Position numbers and translations under genes: made by a program. A DNA stretch of 64,000 bases, from the NCBI GenBank assembly GCA_963788085.1, contig CAWBFS010000009.1, positions 236,326-300,325 on the forward strand, in the 5' to 3' direction. The notes below the pieces were generated by a model, which saw only the letters and a program-made list of their open reading frames with translations, had not been told where the DNA came from and searched no databases. This DNA is from AP-15 sp963788085 (lineage in GTDB: Bacteria; Pseudomonadota; Alphaproteobacteria; ATCC43930; CGMCC-115725). Below, piece by piece: positions 48,485 to 56,125 of the stretch; positions within the stretch are counted from its first letter, which is position 1; the number at the start of each line of letters is the position of its first letter.

Positions 48485-49198
48485 ATGATCGCATATTGCG
48501 GCCCAGCGGCGGTCCCGGACGATTTGTGGATGCGCTGGAATTTCGATCCGCTGCTGATCGCAGCATTCGCAGCCCTGGCATTGGCGGTCAGTCTCGGCCG
48601 CTCGGCCGCCCCGCGAGCCGGCTGGGTCGCGGTCACGCTGCTGTTCGTCATATTCGTCTCGCCGCTCTGCGCGCTATCATCCGCGCTGTTCTCGGTGCGG
48701 GTGTTCCACCATGTCCTCCTGGTAGCCGCCGTGGCGCCGCTGCTGGCCGTGGCCCTTCCGCTAAGACGCGTAGGCTCACCGCCGCTCTCCGCGCTGGTCG
48801 GGATGCATGCGGTCATTCTTTGGCTCTGGCACGCGCCAGGAGCCTATGCCTGGGGCCTCGCCACTGTGCCAGCCTACTGGCTGATGCAGGGCTCGCTGCT
48901 TGTGAGCGCCTGGCTGATGTGGCGGGCGATCCTGGCGCCTGCGGCGCAGCCGGGCCCGGCGCTGGTCGGGCTCGTGATGACGATCGGGCAGATGGGGCTT
49001 CTCGGCGCGCTGATCGTGTTCGCGTCACGGCCGCTCTATACGGTTCATTTCGCCAGCACGTGGCCCTGGGGGCTCACCCCGCTCGCTGACCAGCAGCTCG
49101 CCGGGCTCCTGATGTGGGTGCCGGCGATCCTGCCCTATCTCGGGGTAGGGCTCTGGCTCGCCTGGTCCAGCCTGCGGCCCAGCGAGCCGGCCCTCTGA
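48485..49198 (+). CDS. ctaG: cytochrome c oxidase assembly factor CtaG (Caa3_CtaG type)
   Basis: 237 residues from ATG 48485. Seven to eight membrane segments with the Caa3_CtaG signature: RVFHHVLLVAAVAPLLAVAL, MHAVILWLWHAPGAYAWGLA, WLMQGSLLVSAWLMWRAILA and DQQLAGLLMWVPAILPYLG. These proteins are needed for copper-dependent assembly of caa3-type oxidases. First gene of the operon; its TGA overlaps the next frame. Confidence 0.85.
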   Translation: MIAYCGPAAVPDDLWMRWNFDPLLIAAFAALALAVSLGRSAAPRAGWVAVTLLFVIFVSPLCALSSALFSVRVFHHVLLVAAVAPLLAVALPLRRVGSPPLSALVGMHAVILWLWHAPGAYAWGLATVPAYWLMQGSLLVSAWLMWRAILAPAAQPGPALVGLVMTIGQMGLLGALIVFASRPLYTVHFASTWPWGLTPLADQQLAGLLMWVPAILPYLGVGLWLAWSSLRPSEPAL

Positions 49199-49695
49199 CC
49201 ATCTTCCTGAAATTCGTCCATCTGGCCGCGATTGCGATCTGGTCGGGCGGGCTGATTGCCCTGCCCCTTCTGTTCTGGCAGCGTCAGGCCCTCGTGGCGG
49301 GGCCGGATCTCGACCGGCTGCACCGGATGACCCGGTTCGTTTACGTGGAGATGACCTCCCCCGCCGCCTTCATCGCCATTGGCAGCGGTACGGCGCTGAT
49401 TTTCCTCCAAGCCACGTTTCAGGAGTGGTTTTCCCTTAAGATGGTCCTCGTCGGAACCATGGTGATGCTGCATGTCCTTGCCGGCCTCGTCCTGGTGCGC
49501 GTGTTCTCCCCTGACGGCCGCTTTGGCTTGTTCTCCTATGTCGCGCTGACGAGCGCCTATCTCGTGCTGATAGCCGCGATCCTCTGGATCGTGCTGGCTA
49601 AGCCCCACATCCATTCGGCCCAGTTCGCCCCGGGCCTGTTCAAGCCTGGTGCGCTACGTCAGTTCTTTTCCGAAATCAGAACGCCGATGCCATGA
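49195..49695 (+). CDS. CopD/HemJ-like four-helix membrane protein
   Basis: About 166 residues. The frame has no good ATG/GTG/TTG; a CTG at 49195 overlapping the ctaG stop is the likely start, giving LTIFLKFVHLAAIAIWSGGL. His in the first helix (FVHLAAIAIW), then RMTRFVYVEMTSPAAFIAIG, FSLKMVLVGTMVMLHVLAGL and a last helix (SAYLVLIAAILWIVLAKPHI). Similar to CopD/DUF2269-type heme or copper membrane proteins. Presumably assists oxidase assembly. Confidence 0.65.
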   Translation: MTIFLKFVHLAAIAIWSGGLIALPLLFWQRQALVAGPDLDRLHRMTRFVYVEMTSPAAFIAIGSGTALIFLQATFQEWFSLKMVLVGTMVMLHVLAGLVLVRVFSPDGRFGLFSYVALTSAYLVLIAAILWIVLAKPHIHSAQFAPGLFKPGALRQFFSEIRTPMP

Positions 49696-50171
49696 TCGAA
49701 CACGAGCTTGCCGCCATGCCAACCGGCAAAGCCCGTCATCACCGAGGCGAGTCCGGATAGGGCGAGGCCGTGCGTCAGGACCTCCCCGGGATCAATCAGA
49801 CGCAGGCCCCAGTTGGCCCCCGCGATCGCCACCAGCGTCATCGCCGCTACCGCATGGGACCAGCTCGCCTCCCGAACCCGAATACCGCGCACGAGCAGAA
49901 TCTCAGCCGTGCCGGCGATGCTGGCCGCGACTCCGGTCCAGAAGGCGAAACCGGCCGACCAGAGGCCGACCAGTACCCAGAACGCGTCGCCCGACCACCA
50001 GTAGAAGACATCGACGCCGAGGGTCGCGATCACGAACGCGATCGGAAAATGCACCATCATCACGTGGATGGGATGTCCGACCAAAGCGACCGCCGACCCG
50101 ACATCGAGTCGCTGCAGCTCCAGAAGAACCGGACTCTCGTCTGGGGTCCCCGGATCGCCTGTCTTCGCCAT
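49659..50171 (-). CDS. DUF2231 membrane protein
   Basis: 170 residues on the opposite strand inside the oxidase cluster. LVGHPIHVMMVHFPIAFVIA and DVFYWWSGDAFWVLVGLWSA give the DUF2231 pattern (two His in the first helix), followed by two more helices (ASWSHAVAAMTLVAIAGANW and SGLASVMTGFAGWHGGKLVF). It overlaps the 3' end of the CopD-like gene by 37 bases. DUF2231 proteins may bind heme; function unproven. Confidence 0.8.
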   Translation of the reverse strand: MAKTGDPGTPDESPVLLELQRLDVGSAVALVGHPIHVMMVHFPIAFVIATLGVDVFYWWSGDAFWVLVGLWSAGFAFWTGVAASIAGTAEILLVRGIRVREASWSHAVAAMTLVAIAGANWGLRLIDPGEVLTHGLALSGLASVMTGFAGWHGGKLVFDHGIGVLISEKN

Positions 50172-50222
50172 GATCGCCGCCCTCCAGGCCGACTACAGCC
50201 TTCTCGCCGGGATCCTAGTGTC

Positions 50223-50909
50223 TTGCGGTGGGCGGTCCAACTCGGATCGACCACGGCTCTGGCCGGCTGCAGCGGGCCGCTGTCGACGCTGGATCCCTCC
50301 GGGCCAGCGGCAGCTTCGATTGCCACGCTGTGGCGGGTGATGCTAGTCGGCTCAGCTGCCCTCTTCGCGCTGGTCATGGTCCTCTTCGTGATGGTGATCA
50401 GGCGGCCCGGCTGGGGGTCGGGGGTGTCGCCAATGCGTTGGATCGTGCTCGGCGGCCTCGTTCTGCCGGCCGCCGTCCTGCCTCCGCTCGTCGCCTATGC
50501 GCTAGTCGCCGGCCAGCGGCTCCTGCCGCTCCCGGGGACCGCGCCGCCGCGGATCGAGGCCGAGGGTCGACAGTGGGTCTGGACCTTCCGCTATCCCGAC
50601 TATGGCGGGGTGGAGACTAGGAACGTCTTGCACCTGCCCGCGGGCGTTCCTGTCGACATCGTGGCCACTAGCCTCGACGTCATCCACGCCTTCTGGGTGC
50701 CCCGCCTCGCCGGCAAGATCGACGCGGTGCCGGGGCATGCAAATCGCCTGCGCATCCAGGCCGATCAACCGGGCCGCTATGAAGGGCTTTGCAACCAGTT
50801 CTGCGGCCTTGGCCACCCCGGGATGCGGTTCGTTGTCATTGTCCATCGTGCGGTGGACTTCGCTGCCGCGCTCACGCAGGCGACCGCGCCAGCGAAGGGG
50901 GGACAATGA
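50223..50909 (+). CDS. coxB: cytochrome c oxidase subunit II
   Basis: 228 residues; TTG 50223 is the best start, giving a lipoprotein-like lead (STTALAGC). Two membrane helices (LWRVMLVGSAALFALVMVLF and WIVLGGLVLPAAVLPPLVAY) precede a cupredoxin domain. EGRQWVWTFRYPDYGG, DVIHAFWVPRLAGKIDAVPG and the Cu-A ligand set GLCNQFCGLGHPGM are complete. No fused cytochrome c domain. The final TGA overlaps the next ATG. Confidence 0.9.
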   Translation: MRWAVQLGSTTALAGCSGPLSTLDPSGPAAASIATLWRVMLVGSAALFALVMVLFVMVIRRPGWGSGVSPMRWIVLGGLVLPAAVLPPLVAYALVAGQRLLPLPGTAPPRIEAEGRQWVWTFRYPDYGGVETRNVLHLPAGVPVDIVATSLDVIHAFWVPRLAGKIDAVPGHANRLRIQADQPGRYEGLCNQFCGLGHPGMRFVVIVHRAVDFAAALTQATAPAKGGQ

Positions 50910-53443
50910 GCGTGCCCATCTACCAGCCGCCGCAGGGCAGCCCGGCGTTGCGGCTGCACCGGCAGCTCGCCGCGATCTGGGCCACCGGGCCGGGCCTGCA
51001 GCGCCTCGCCGCAGTCAATCATTCCGTTATCGGCCTGCGTTTCATTGCCACGGCGTTCGTATTCTTCGCAATCGGCGGCGTGCTCGGCATGCTGACCCGT
51101 GTTCAGCTCGCGACCCCCGACGCGGGCTTCATGGACCCGGAGACCTACAACCAGGTCTTCACGATGCATGGGTCAATGATGTTGTTCCTATTCGCCATCC
51201 CTATGGTGGAGGGGATCGCGGTCTACCTGACCCCGAAGGTTCTCGGCGCGCGCGATTTCGCGTTCCCCCGGCTGACCGCCTATGGCTACTGGTGCTACCT
51301 GTTCGGGGGCATGATCCTGACCGGGGCGCTTGTCGCCGGGGTCGCGCCCAACAGTGGCTGGTTCATGTACACCCCGCTGAGCTCGAACGTTTACACGCCG
51401 GGTATAAATGCCGATGTCTGGCTGCTCAGGGTGACCTTCGTCGAGATCTCGGCGCTGACGCTGGCGGTCGAGATCGTCGTCTCGATCCTCAAGATGCGCG
51501 CGCCGGGGATGTCGCTCGACCGGATGCCGATCTTCGGCTGGTACATGCTGATCACCGCGCTGATGATGGTGGTGGCCTTTCCGCCGCTGATCCTAGCCTC
51601 GATCCTGCTTGAGACCGAGCGCGCCTTTGGCCTACCGTTCTTCGATCCCAGGCGGGGCGTTGATCCGCTGCTCTGGCAACACCTGTTCTGGCTGTTCGGC
51701 CACCCGGACGTCTACATCATCTTCCTGCCTATGGCCGGCGTCCTGTCGACGATCATCCCGGTCTTCGCCAGCCGGCCGCTTGTCGGCTACCGGGCGATCG
51801 TCGTCGCGATTATCGCGCTCGCCTTCGTGAGCTTTGGCATCTGGGTGCACCACATGTTCACCGTGGGTATCCCGCATCTCGCACTCGCCTTCTTCTCGGC
51901 AGGCTCGGCAATTGTCGCGGTGCCGACGTCAGTGCAGATTTTCGCCTGGCTGGCCACGCTGGCGCATGGCAGGCCGCGCTGGGATGTGCCGATGCTCTAC
52001 GTTTTTGGCTTCTTCTTTGTCTTCGTGCTCGGAGGTCTGACCGGCGTCATGGTCGCGATGGTACCGTTCGACTGGCAGGCGCATGAGAGCTATTTCGTAG
52101 TGGCCCACTTGCATTACGTCGTGGCCGGAGCCTTCGCCTTCCCAATGCTGGCGGCGCTCTACTATTGGCTGCCGCTGCTGACCGGACGCACGGCGGTACA
52201 CCGGCTGTCGGTCCCCGCCTCCTGGCTGGTGTTCGTCGGCTTCAATTTGACCTTTTTCATGATGCACCTGACCGGGCTACTCGGAATGCCCCGGCGCGTC
52301 TACACCTATCCCGGGCACGAAGGGTGGATCTGGTTCAACCTGTTGTCCTCAGTGGGCGGCTTCATCATGACGATCGGATTCGGGCTGGTGGTGATCGACC
52401 TCCTGGCGCAGCTCCGCTACGGACGTCGGGTGCGGCGCGATCCCTGGAGAGCGGCAACGCTGGAATGGGCCATGCCGATCCCGCCGGCACCGTATGCCTT
52501 CGCCTCGATCCCGCATATCGGGACCCGGGCCGACCGCATCGCTCCCGGCGAGCTCGCACCGGCGCTGGCGCGCGGCGAAGGCTATCTCGGCTTCGCGCGC
52601 AACGGCTGGCAGGAGACACTGGGCGTGCATATGACATCCGGCACGCCCGAGCAGCTGATCGTGCTGTCGCGCGCGACCTACCTACCGCTCTATACGGCGC
52701 TCGCCACCGCAGCGGCGGTTTTGGCGATGCTGCTCCAGTTCTATCTGCTGGCGCTCGCCGCCGCGCTGGTAACTGCTGGCCTATTCGTACTTGCCGGGCA
52801 GGGCGCAGGGCTCGCCCGCGACTACGGCCCAATGCCTGTCGGCCACGGCGTAAGCGTGCCGCCTCATACCGAGGTGGCTGGCGCGCCGCCCTGGTTGGCG
52901 CTGAACTTCACGTTGGTCGCCGATGGCACTCTGTTCACGTCCCTGTTGTTCGGAACGCTCTATCTTTGGATTTCCGCGCCGAATTGGCCGCCGGCGGCGG
53001 CACCCGAGCCGGACCTCATGCTTGTCCTCGTTGCCGTCGCGGCCCTCACCGGCGCCGCGGCGGCGGCGCGCGGATCGCTGCGATCACTCGCCGCTGGCGG
53101 CACGGCGCGCGTCTGGATCGGCCTCGCCATACTCGGGCTCCTCGTCGCCATTGCCGCAGTTGCGGGGCTGATCGGCGGTGTCCTCCCGCGTCCAACCGAG
53201 CATGCGCTCGGTGCGACCGCCACCGCGCTGCTCGGCTATGTCGCCCTGCATGCCGGCATCGGCCTTCTTTTTCTCGTCAGCAACCTCTTGCGCCTCGGCG
53301 CGGGGCTCATCTCGCCCCGGCGGTCGCTGGATCTGCGCCCGACACGGCTCTGGATCGATTACACCGTCTTCACCGGAGCTATCGCGCTCGGCCTCCTACT
53401 AGCGCTACCAGCTCTCGTCGAGGTGCTGGGGACACGGCCGTGA
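50906..53443 (+). CDS. coxA: cytochrome c oxidase subunit I+III fusion
   Basis: 845 residues starting at an ATGA overlap with coxB. Residues 1-560 are subunit I with all heme and copper ligands: FTMHGSMMLFLFAIPM, LFGHPDVYIIFLPMAG (CuB His and the cross-linked Tyr, with Asp in place of the usual Glu), IWVHHMFTVGIPHLALAFFS, and VVAHLHYVVAGAFAFPMLAA. The last 200 residues form a subunit III-like bundle (LNFTLVADGTLFTSLLFGTL, LFLVSNLLRLGAGLISPR). The terminal oxidase reduces O2 and pumps protons. It continues by GTGA overlap into the next gene. Confidence 0.93.
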   Translation: MSVPIYQPPQGSPALRLHRQLAAIWATGPGLQRLAAVNHSVIGLRFIATAFVFFAIGGVLGMLTRVQLATPDAGFMDPETYNQVFTMHGSMMLFLFAIPMVEGIAVYLTPKVLGARDFAFPRLTAYGYWCYLFGGMILTGALVAGVAPNSGWFMYTPLSSNVYTPGINADVWLLRVTFVEISALTLAVEIVVSILKMRAPGMSLDRMPIFGWYMLITALMMVVAFPPLILASILLETERAFGLPFFDPRRGVDPLLWQHLFWLFGHPDVYIIFLPMAGVLSTIIPVFASRPLVGYRAIVVAIIALAFVSFGIWVHHMFTVGIPHLALAFFSAGSAIVAVPTSVQIFAWLATLAHGRPRWDVPMLYVFGFFFVFVLGGLTGVMVAMVPFDWQAHESYFVVAHLHYVVAGAFAFPMLAALYYWLPLLTGRTAVHRLSVPASWLVFVGFNLTFFMMHLTGLLGMPRRVYTYPGHEGWIWFNLLSSVGGFIMTIGFGLVVIDLLAQLRYGRRVRRDPWRAATLEWAMPIPPAPYAFASIPHIGTRADRIAPGELAPALARGEGYLGFARNGWQETLGVHMTSGTPEQLIVLSRATYLPLYTALATAAAVLAMLLQFYLLALAAALVTAGLFVLAGQGAGLARDYGPMPVGHGVSVPPHTEVAGAPPWLALNFTLVADGTLFTSLLFGTLYLWISAPNWPPAAAPEPDLMLVLVAVAALTGAAAAARGSLRSLAAGGTARVWIGLAILGLLVAIAAVAGLIGGVLPRPTEHALGATATALLGYVALHAGIGLLFLVSNLLRLGAGLISPRRSLDLRPTRLWIDYTVFTGAIALGLLLALPALVEVLGTRP

Positions 53444-53778
53444 GCACGCGCCCCGTTCCGCCCGGGCAACTCTGGTGGCTCGTGGCGGGGTTCGCCCTCT
53501 GGTGTAGCGCGCTCGTTTTTCTTTACGCTCTCCACGCCATCGGCTGTGCTTTTGCCTGGTCAGCCGGCCCGCTACGGCTGGGCCTTGCGGTGGTGCTCCT
53601 CGCGCATCTCATTGTGATCGGCTGGATGTGGCGCGAGCTTACGGCCGCCAGCCCGGACCCCGGGTTCGGCCAGACCGGCACATTCTTGCATACGATGGTT
53701 ATCTGGACGGTCATCGCCGCCTTCGTCGCCACCGTCCTTACCCTCGGCCCGTCGCTTCTGCTCACCATATGCGTGTGA
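53440..53778 (+). CDS. small oxidase-operon membrane protein (possible fourth subunit)
   Basis: 112 residues from GTG 53440, overlapping the coxA stop by four bases. Three membrane helices (WWLVAGFALWCSALVFLYAL, GLAVVLLAHLIVIGWMWREL, VIWTVIAAFVATVLTLGPSL). No recognised family, but the tight coupling and position suit a small accessory (subunit IV-like) component. Confidence 0.7.
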   Translation: MSTRPVPPGQLWWLVAGFALWCSALVFLYALHAIGCAFAWSAGPLRLGLAVVLLAHLIVIGWMWRELTAASPDPGFGQTGTFLHTMVIWTVIAAFVATVLTLGPSLLLTICV

Positions 53779-53790
53779 TCGGCGCGTAAC

Positions 53791-53850
53791 CACCGCGGAG
53801 AGCGACGTTTCGCCGAACCGCGGCTCGCCAGGGAAACCGGTATACCCGGC
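53791..53850 (-). pseudogene. short GntP gene fragment
   Basis: About 60 bases read on the minus strand as YTGFPGEPRFGETSLSAV and match YTGFLAEPRFGETSLSAV of the GntP gene at 45074-46531 (its positions near 45640-45700). Too short to be a gene: a recombination scar at the far edge of the inserted oxidase block. Confidence 0.7.
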
Positions 53851-54562
53851 AGCCACGGGCATTTAGGTATTGGGCCGCTCGAAGCGGGATGTGGAAGCGT
53901 CGCGAAATCGTGGCGTCTATTTAGTATCGCCGCTCAGTACCTTGTGAATGTTTGGATGTGACCCCCTGCCGGACATTGATGGTCAGCGTCAGCGTGCTCT
54001 AGCAAGCCTACACACGATCGCGCAATGCATGATCATAGTTGGCAAAAGGCTGCGCTTTACCTCAGCGTGAAGATGCTAAGGTGCCATGTCGAAAATCACG
54101 CGCCGCGCCGAAGGAAGGCTTGCTGATTTCGCCGGCTGCCTATCCCTGTAACAAAGCGTAGCTGCGCGTGAAGTGGAAAGCGATGCCCGTTCTATGACAT
54201 CCGGGCCATCGCGCCGGTCTACCCGCGAACGCTCACTATCGAGTTAGCAAGCCTGACAATGCCCCGGTGACTACCTAATGAACAAGTGCATGCGCTCTGC
54301 CTGAGGAGATCAGGCGTTGTTCAGGCGTTACGCCAGAACGAGAAGCACCAAAGTCCGCATTCCCTAAACCGGAATCCGCCATGATTTTATTAAGATGCAT
54401 TCTAGGAATGTCGGATGTACAAGGAGATTCCGGCGGCGGGAAGCGGGCGGATTCGCCCTCGCACGAGCGGAGGCTCAGGGTGTAATCCCGTTCAGTGGAC
54501 TGCGATCGTGCTGGAGTTGTCTGATAGAGCTGTTACCGGCACCCACAGATGAGGATTATGGA
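53851..54562. other. gene-free region
   Basis: Some 700 bases of lower GC content between the GntP scar and the secreted protein at 54563. No gene, tRNA or repeat was recognised. Confidence 0.4.
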
Positions 54563-54985
54563 ATGAAACATCACCTGACAGGCGTAGCGGTGATTGCCGT
54601 GCTGGCTATCTCCGCGCCAGTTTGGGCGCAGCCGGCCAATCCCGCCCCATCGGGCCGGATGCCGGCAGGAGGGAGGCAGACATCGGAACCGACCAACATC
54701 CCGACCACGCCCTCGACCTCAGACACAAGCTCGGCGACGCCCCCGATGCACCATCACGCGCATAAAGCTTCGCACGGTAGGATGGCGGGCCGCCAGCAAT
54801 CGACTGGGAGCACCGCCAATCAGCTTAATCAAGAAGAACTCGCGCGGCTGCAGGCGGGAAACACTTCGATGCCCGCGGCCTCCGAGATGTCTCCAGGGGC
54901 GCCTCCGGCCCCCGGAGTGTCGGCTAACCCTCAATTGAACCGGATGCCCGCGGGGGGGAGGCCGACATCGGGCACAGCCCGTTAG
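54563..54985 (+). CDS. exported low-complexity protein with terminal RMPAGGR repeats
   Basis: 140 residues from ATG 54563. Signal peptide MKHHLTGVAVIAVLAISAPV, cleavage near WAQP. The mature protein is Pro/Ser/Thr/His-rich with no folded-domain pattern; a short motif occurs at both ends (GRMPAGGRQTSEP and NRMPAGGRPTSGT) and a His cluster (PPMHHHAHKASHG) lies between. Presumably periplasmic and unstructured; the function is unknown. Confidence 0.6.
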   Translation: MKHHLTGVAVIAVLAISAPVWAQPANPAPSGRMPAGGRQTSEPTNIPTTPSTSDTSSATPPMHHHAHKASHGRMAGRQQSTGSTANQLNQEELARLQAGNTSMPAASEMSPGAPPAPGVSANPQLNRMPAGGRPTSGTAR

Positions 54986-55071
54986 AGAGGTCCTCAAGGC
55001 CCACCGTAGGCGGTGGCGGAACGAGCCCGCGAGGAGCAGCCTCACAGGCTCGGGCTTGGAAGGATCTTGCG

Positions 55072-55280
55072 ATGCTGGATCGGAGGAAGGTCATAGCTGC
55101 AACTCTCGCCGCTATGACCTGTCCGTAACGAGCCTCCGCCGTGTAGCCGTCCGCCAATGCCACCGCCACGTCACGAGATCCGGCCACCTCGTCCGCCTGG
55201 ACCGCCCCTGGTATCGAGGTCGCTGGCGATGGAATGGCCACCGCTGGGTTTGGATCTCCGGGAGGTGGAGGTGGCACTAG
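55072..55280 (+). pseudogene. WXXGXW-repeat protein, frameshifted remnant
   Basis: ATG 55072 (MLDRRKVIAATLAAM) looks like an export signal. The expected PPPRHEIRPPRPPGPP and WYRGRWRWNGHRWVWISGRW stretches are present but in two different frames, joined by a one-base shift near 55205. These Tyr/Trp-rich repeats occur in small exported proteins of unknown function. Confidence 0.45.
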
Positions 55281-55362
55281 ATGAAGCGATCCGACTGCCG
55301 CTGGTGTGGATCCGCGATAGCACTGACAGAGTATTTCCGAGCCGCGGTCGCCGGCTAGTTTC

Positions 55363-55629
55363 TCACCGGCTCTGTTGGCCGGCCGTGAAGCCCTGCTGGA
55401 AGGCACTGTCCTGGGCCTGCCGGGACCGATCAACGAGAAGCCCCCCAACGAGGCCTGCTCCCGCGCCGGCGATCGCTCCGAGCCCGGCGTTCCCACCGAT
55501 GGCGCCAATCACCGCACCGCCGCCGGCGCCGATGGCCGTGCCGGTCAGCGCCCGTTGCTGAGTTGGGGTCATATCGGCGCAAGCAGCGACCGGCAGAACG
55601 ACGGCCGCGAGCATCAGTAACTTGTTCAT
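55363..55629 (-). CDS. glycine-zipper lipoprotein (OsmB/YMGG type)
   Basis: 88 residues. Lipoprotein signal MNKLLMLAAVVLPVAAC, then a glycine-zipper helix pair (GTAIGAGGGAVIGAIGGNAG, GAIAGAGAGLVGGLLVDRSR) and a Gln-rich tail. Outer-membrane or periplasmic; similar lipoproteins are osmotically or stress induced. Confidence 0.8.
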   Translation of the reverse strand: MNKLLMLAAVVLPVAACADMTPTQQRALTGTAIGAGGGAVIGAIGGNAGLGAIAGAGAGLVGGLLVDRSRQAQDSAFQQGFTAGQQSR

Positions 55630-55651
55630 GGCATTTCCCCGCAGCGGTTGA

Positions 55652-56041
55652 TCAGCGAGATTGGGTACAAGGATAGCGTTCGCTCAGGAACCTGAACAAC
55701 CCGTCGGTAGATGAGGCCGACATGCGATCCGGCGACGCGCGTGCCCATTTGACGAAATCGCTCAGCGCTTCGTTGCGAGAGGGCGGAGGATTTGGCATGC
55801 AGAAAAGCTTTGGTCCACGGAACGCGGCCTGGTTCTGCATTTCCACCAAGATCGCACCTTGTGCAAAGCCCTCGCAGAAATTGACGGCCGCCGTCCCCAT
55901 CGCGCTGTCGGGCGCCGCAGTGCAAAGTTCGACCAGATCGTCTGTCGTAGCGGCTCCGAAATTCGCCTCGGTGGCAGCCTGCAACGCACACGGTGCCAGC
56001 AATACCAATCCCGCAGCGACGGCCCATCCCTTCAATGTCAT
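55652..56041 (-). CDS. Rap1a/Tai-domain exported protein
   Basis: 129 residues. Signal peptide MTLKGWAVAAGLVLLAPCAL, cleavage near LQAA. The mature part TTDDLVELCTAAPDSAMGTA, AVNFCEGFAQGAILVE, LFCMPNPP and SDFVKWARASPDRMSASSTD fits the Rap1a/Tai family with conserved Cys. Named members are immunity proteins for type VI amidase effectors, but most alphaproteobacterial copies have no effector nearby, as here; a general periplasmic role is possible. Confidence 0.75.
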   Translation of the reverse strand: MTLKGWAVAAGLVLLAPCALQAATEANFGAATTDDLVELCTAAPDSAMGTAAVNFCEGFAQGAILVEMQNQAAFRGPKLFCMPNPPPSRNEALSDFVKWARASPDRMSASSTDGLFRFLSERYPCTQSR

Positions 56042-56125
56042 GTTGTCCCTCCCCTCAGGCGGTTACGAAACGATCACCGATCAGTGGAAATGGCAAGAGC
56101 CATTACCGACTTTAGTTTCATAAGC

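Noticed and set aside
52165..53440. Long plus-strand frame inside coxA continuing into the last oxidase gene
   Set aside because: Only the part after GTG 53440 is coding; the rest is out of frame with the well-conserved subunit I/III fusion.
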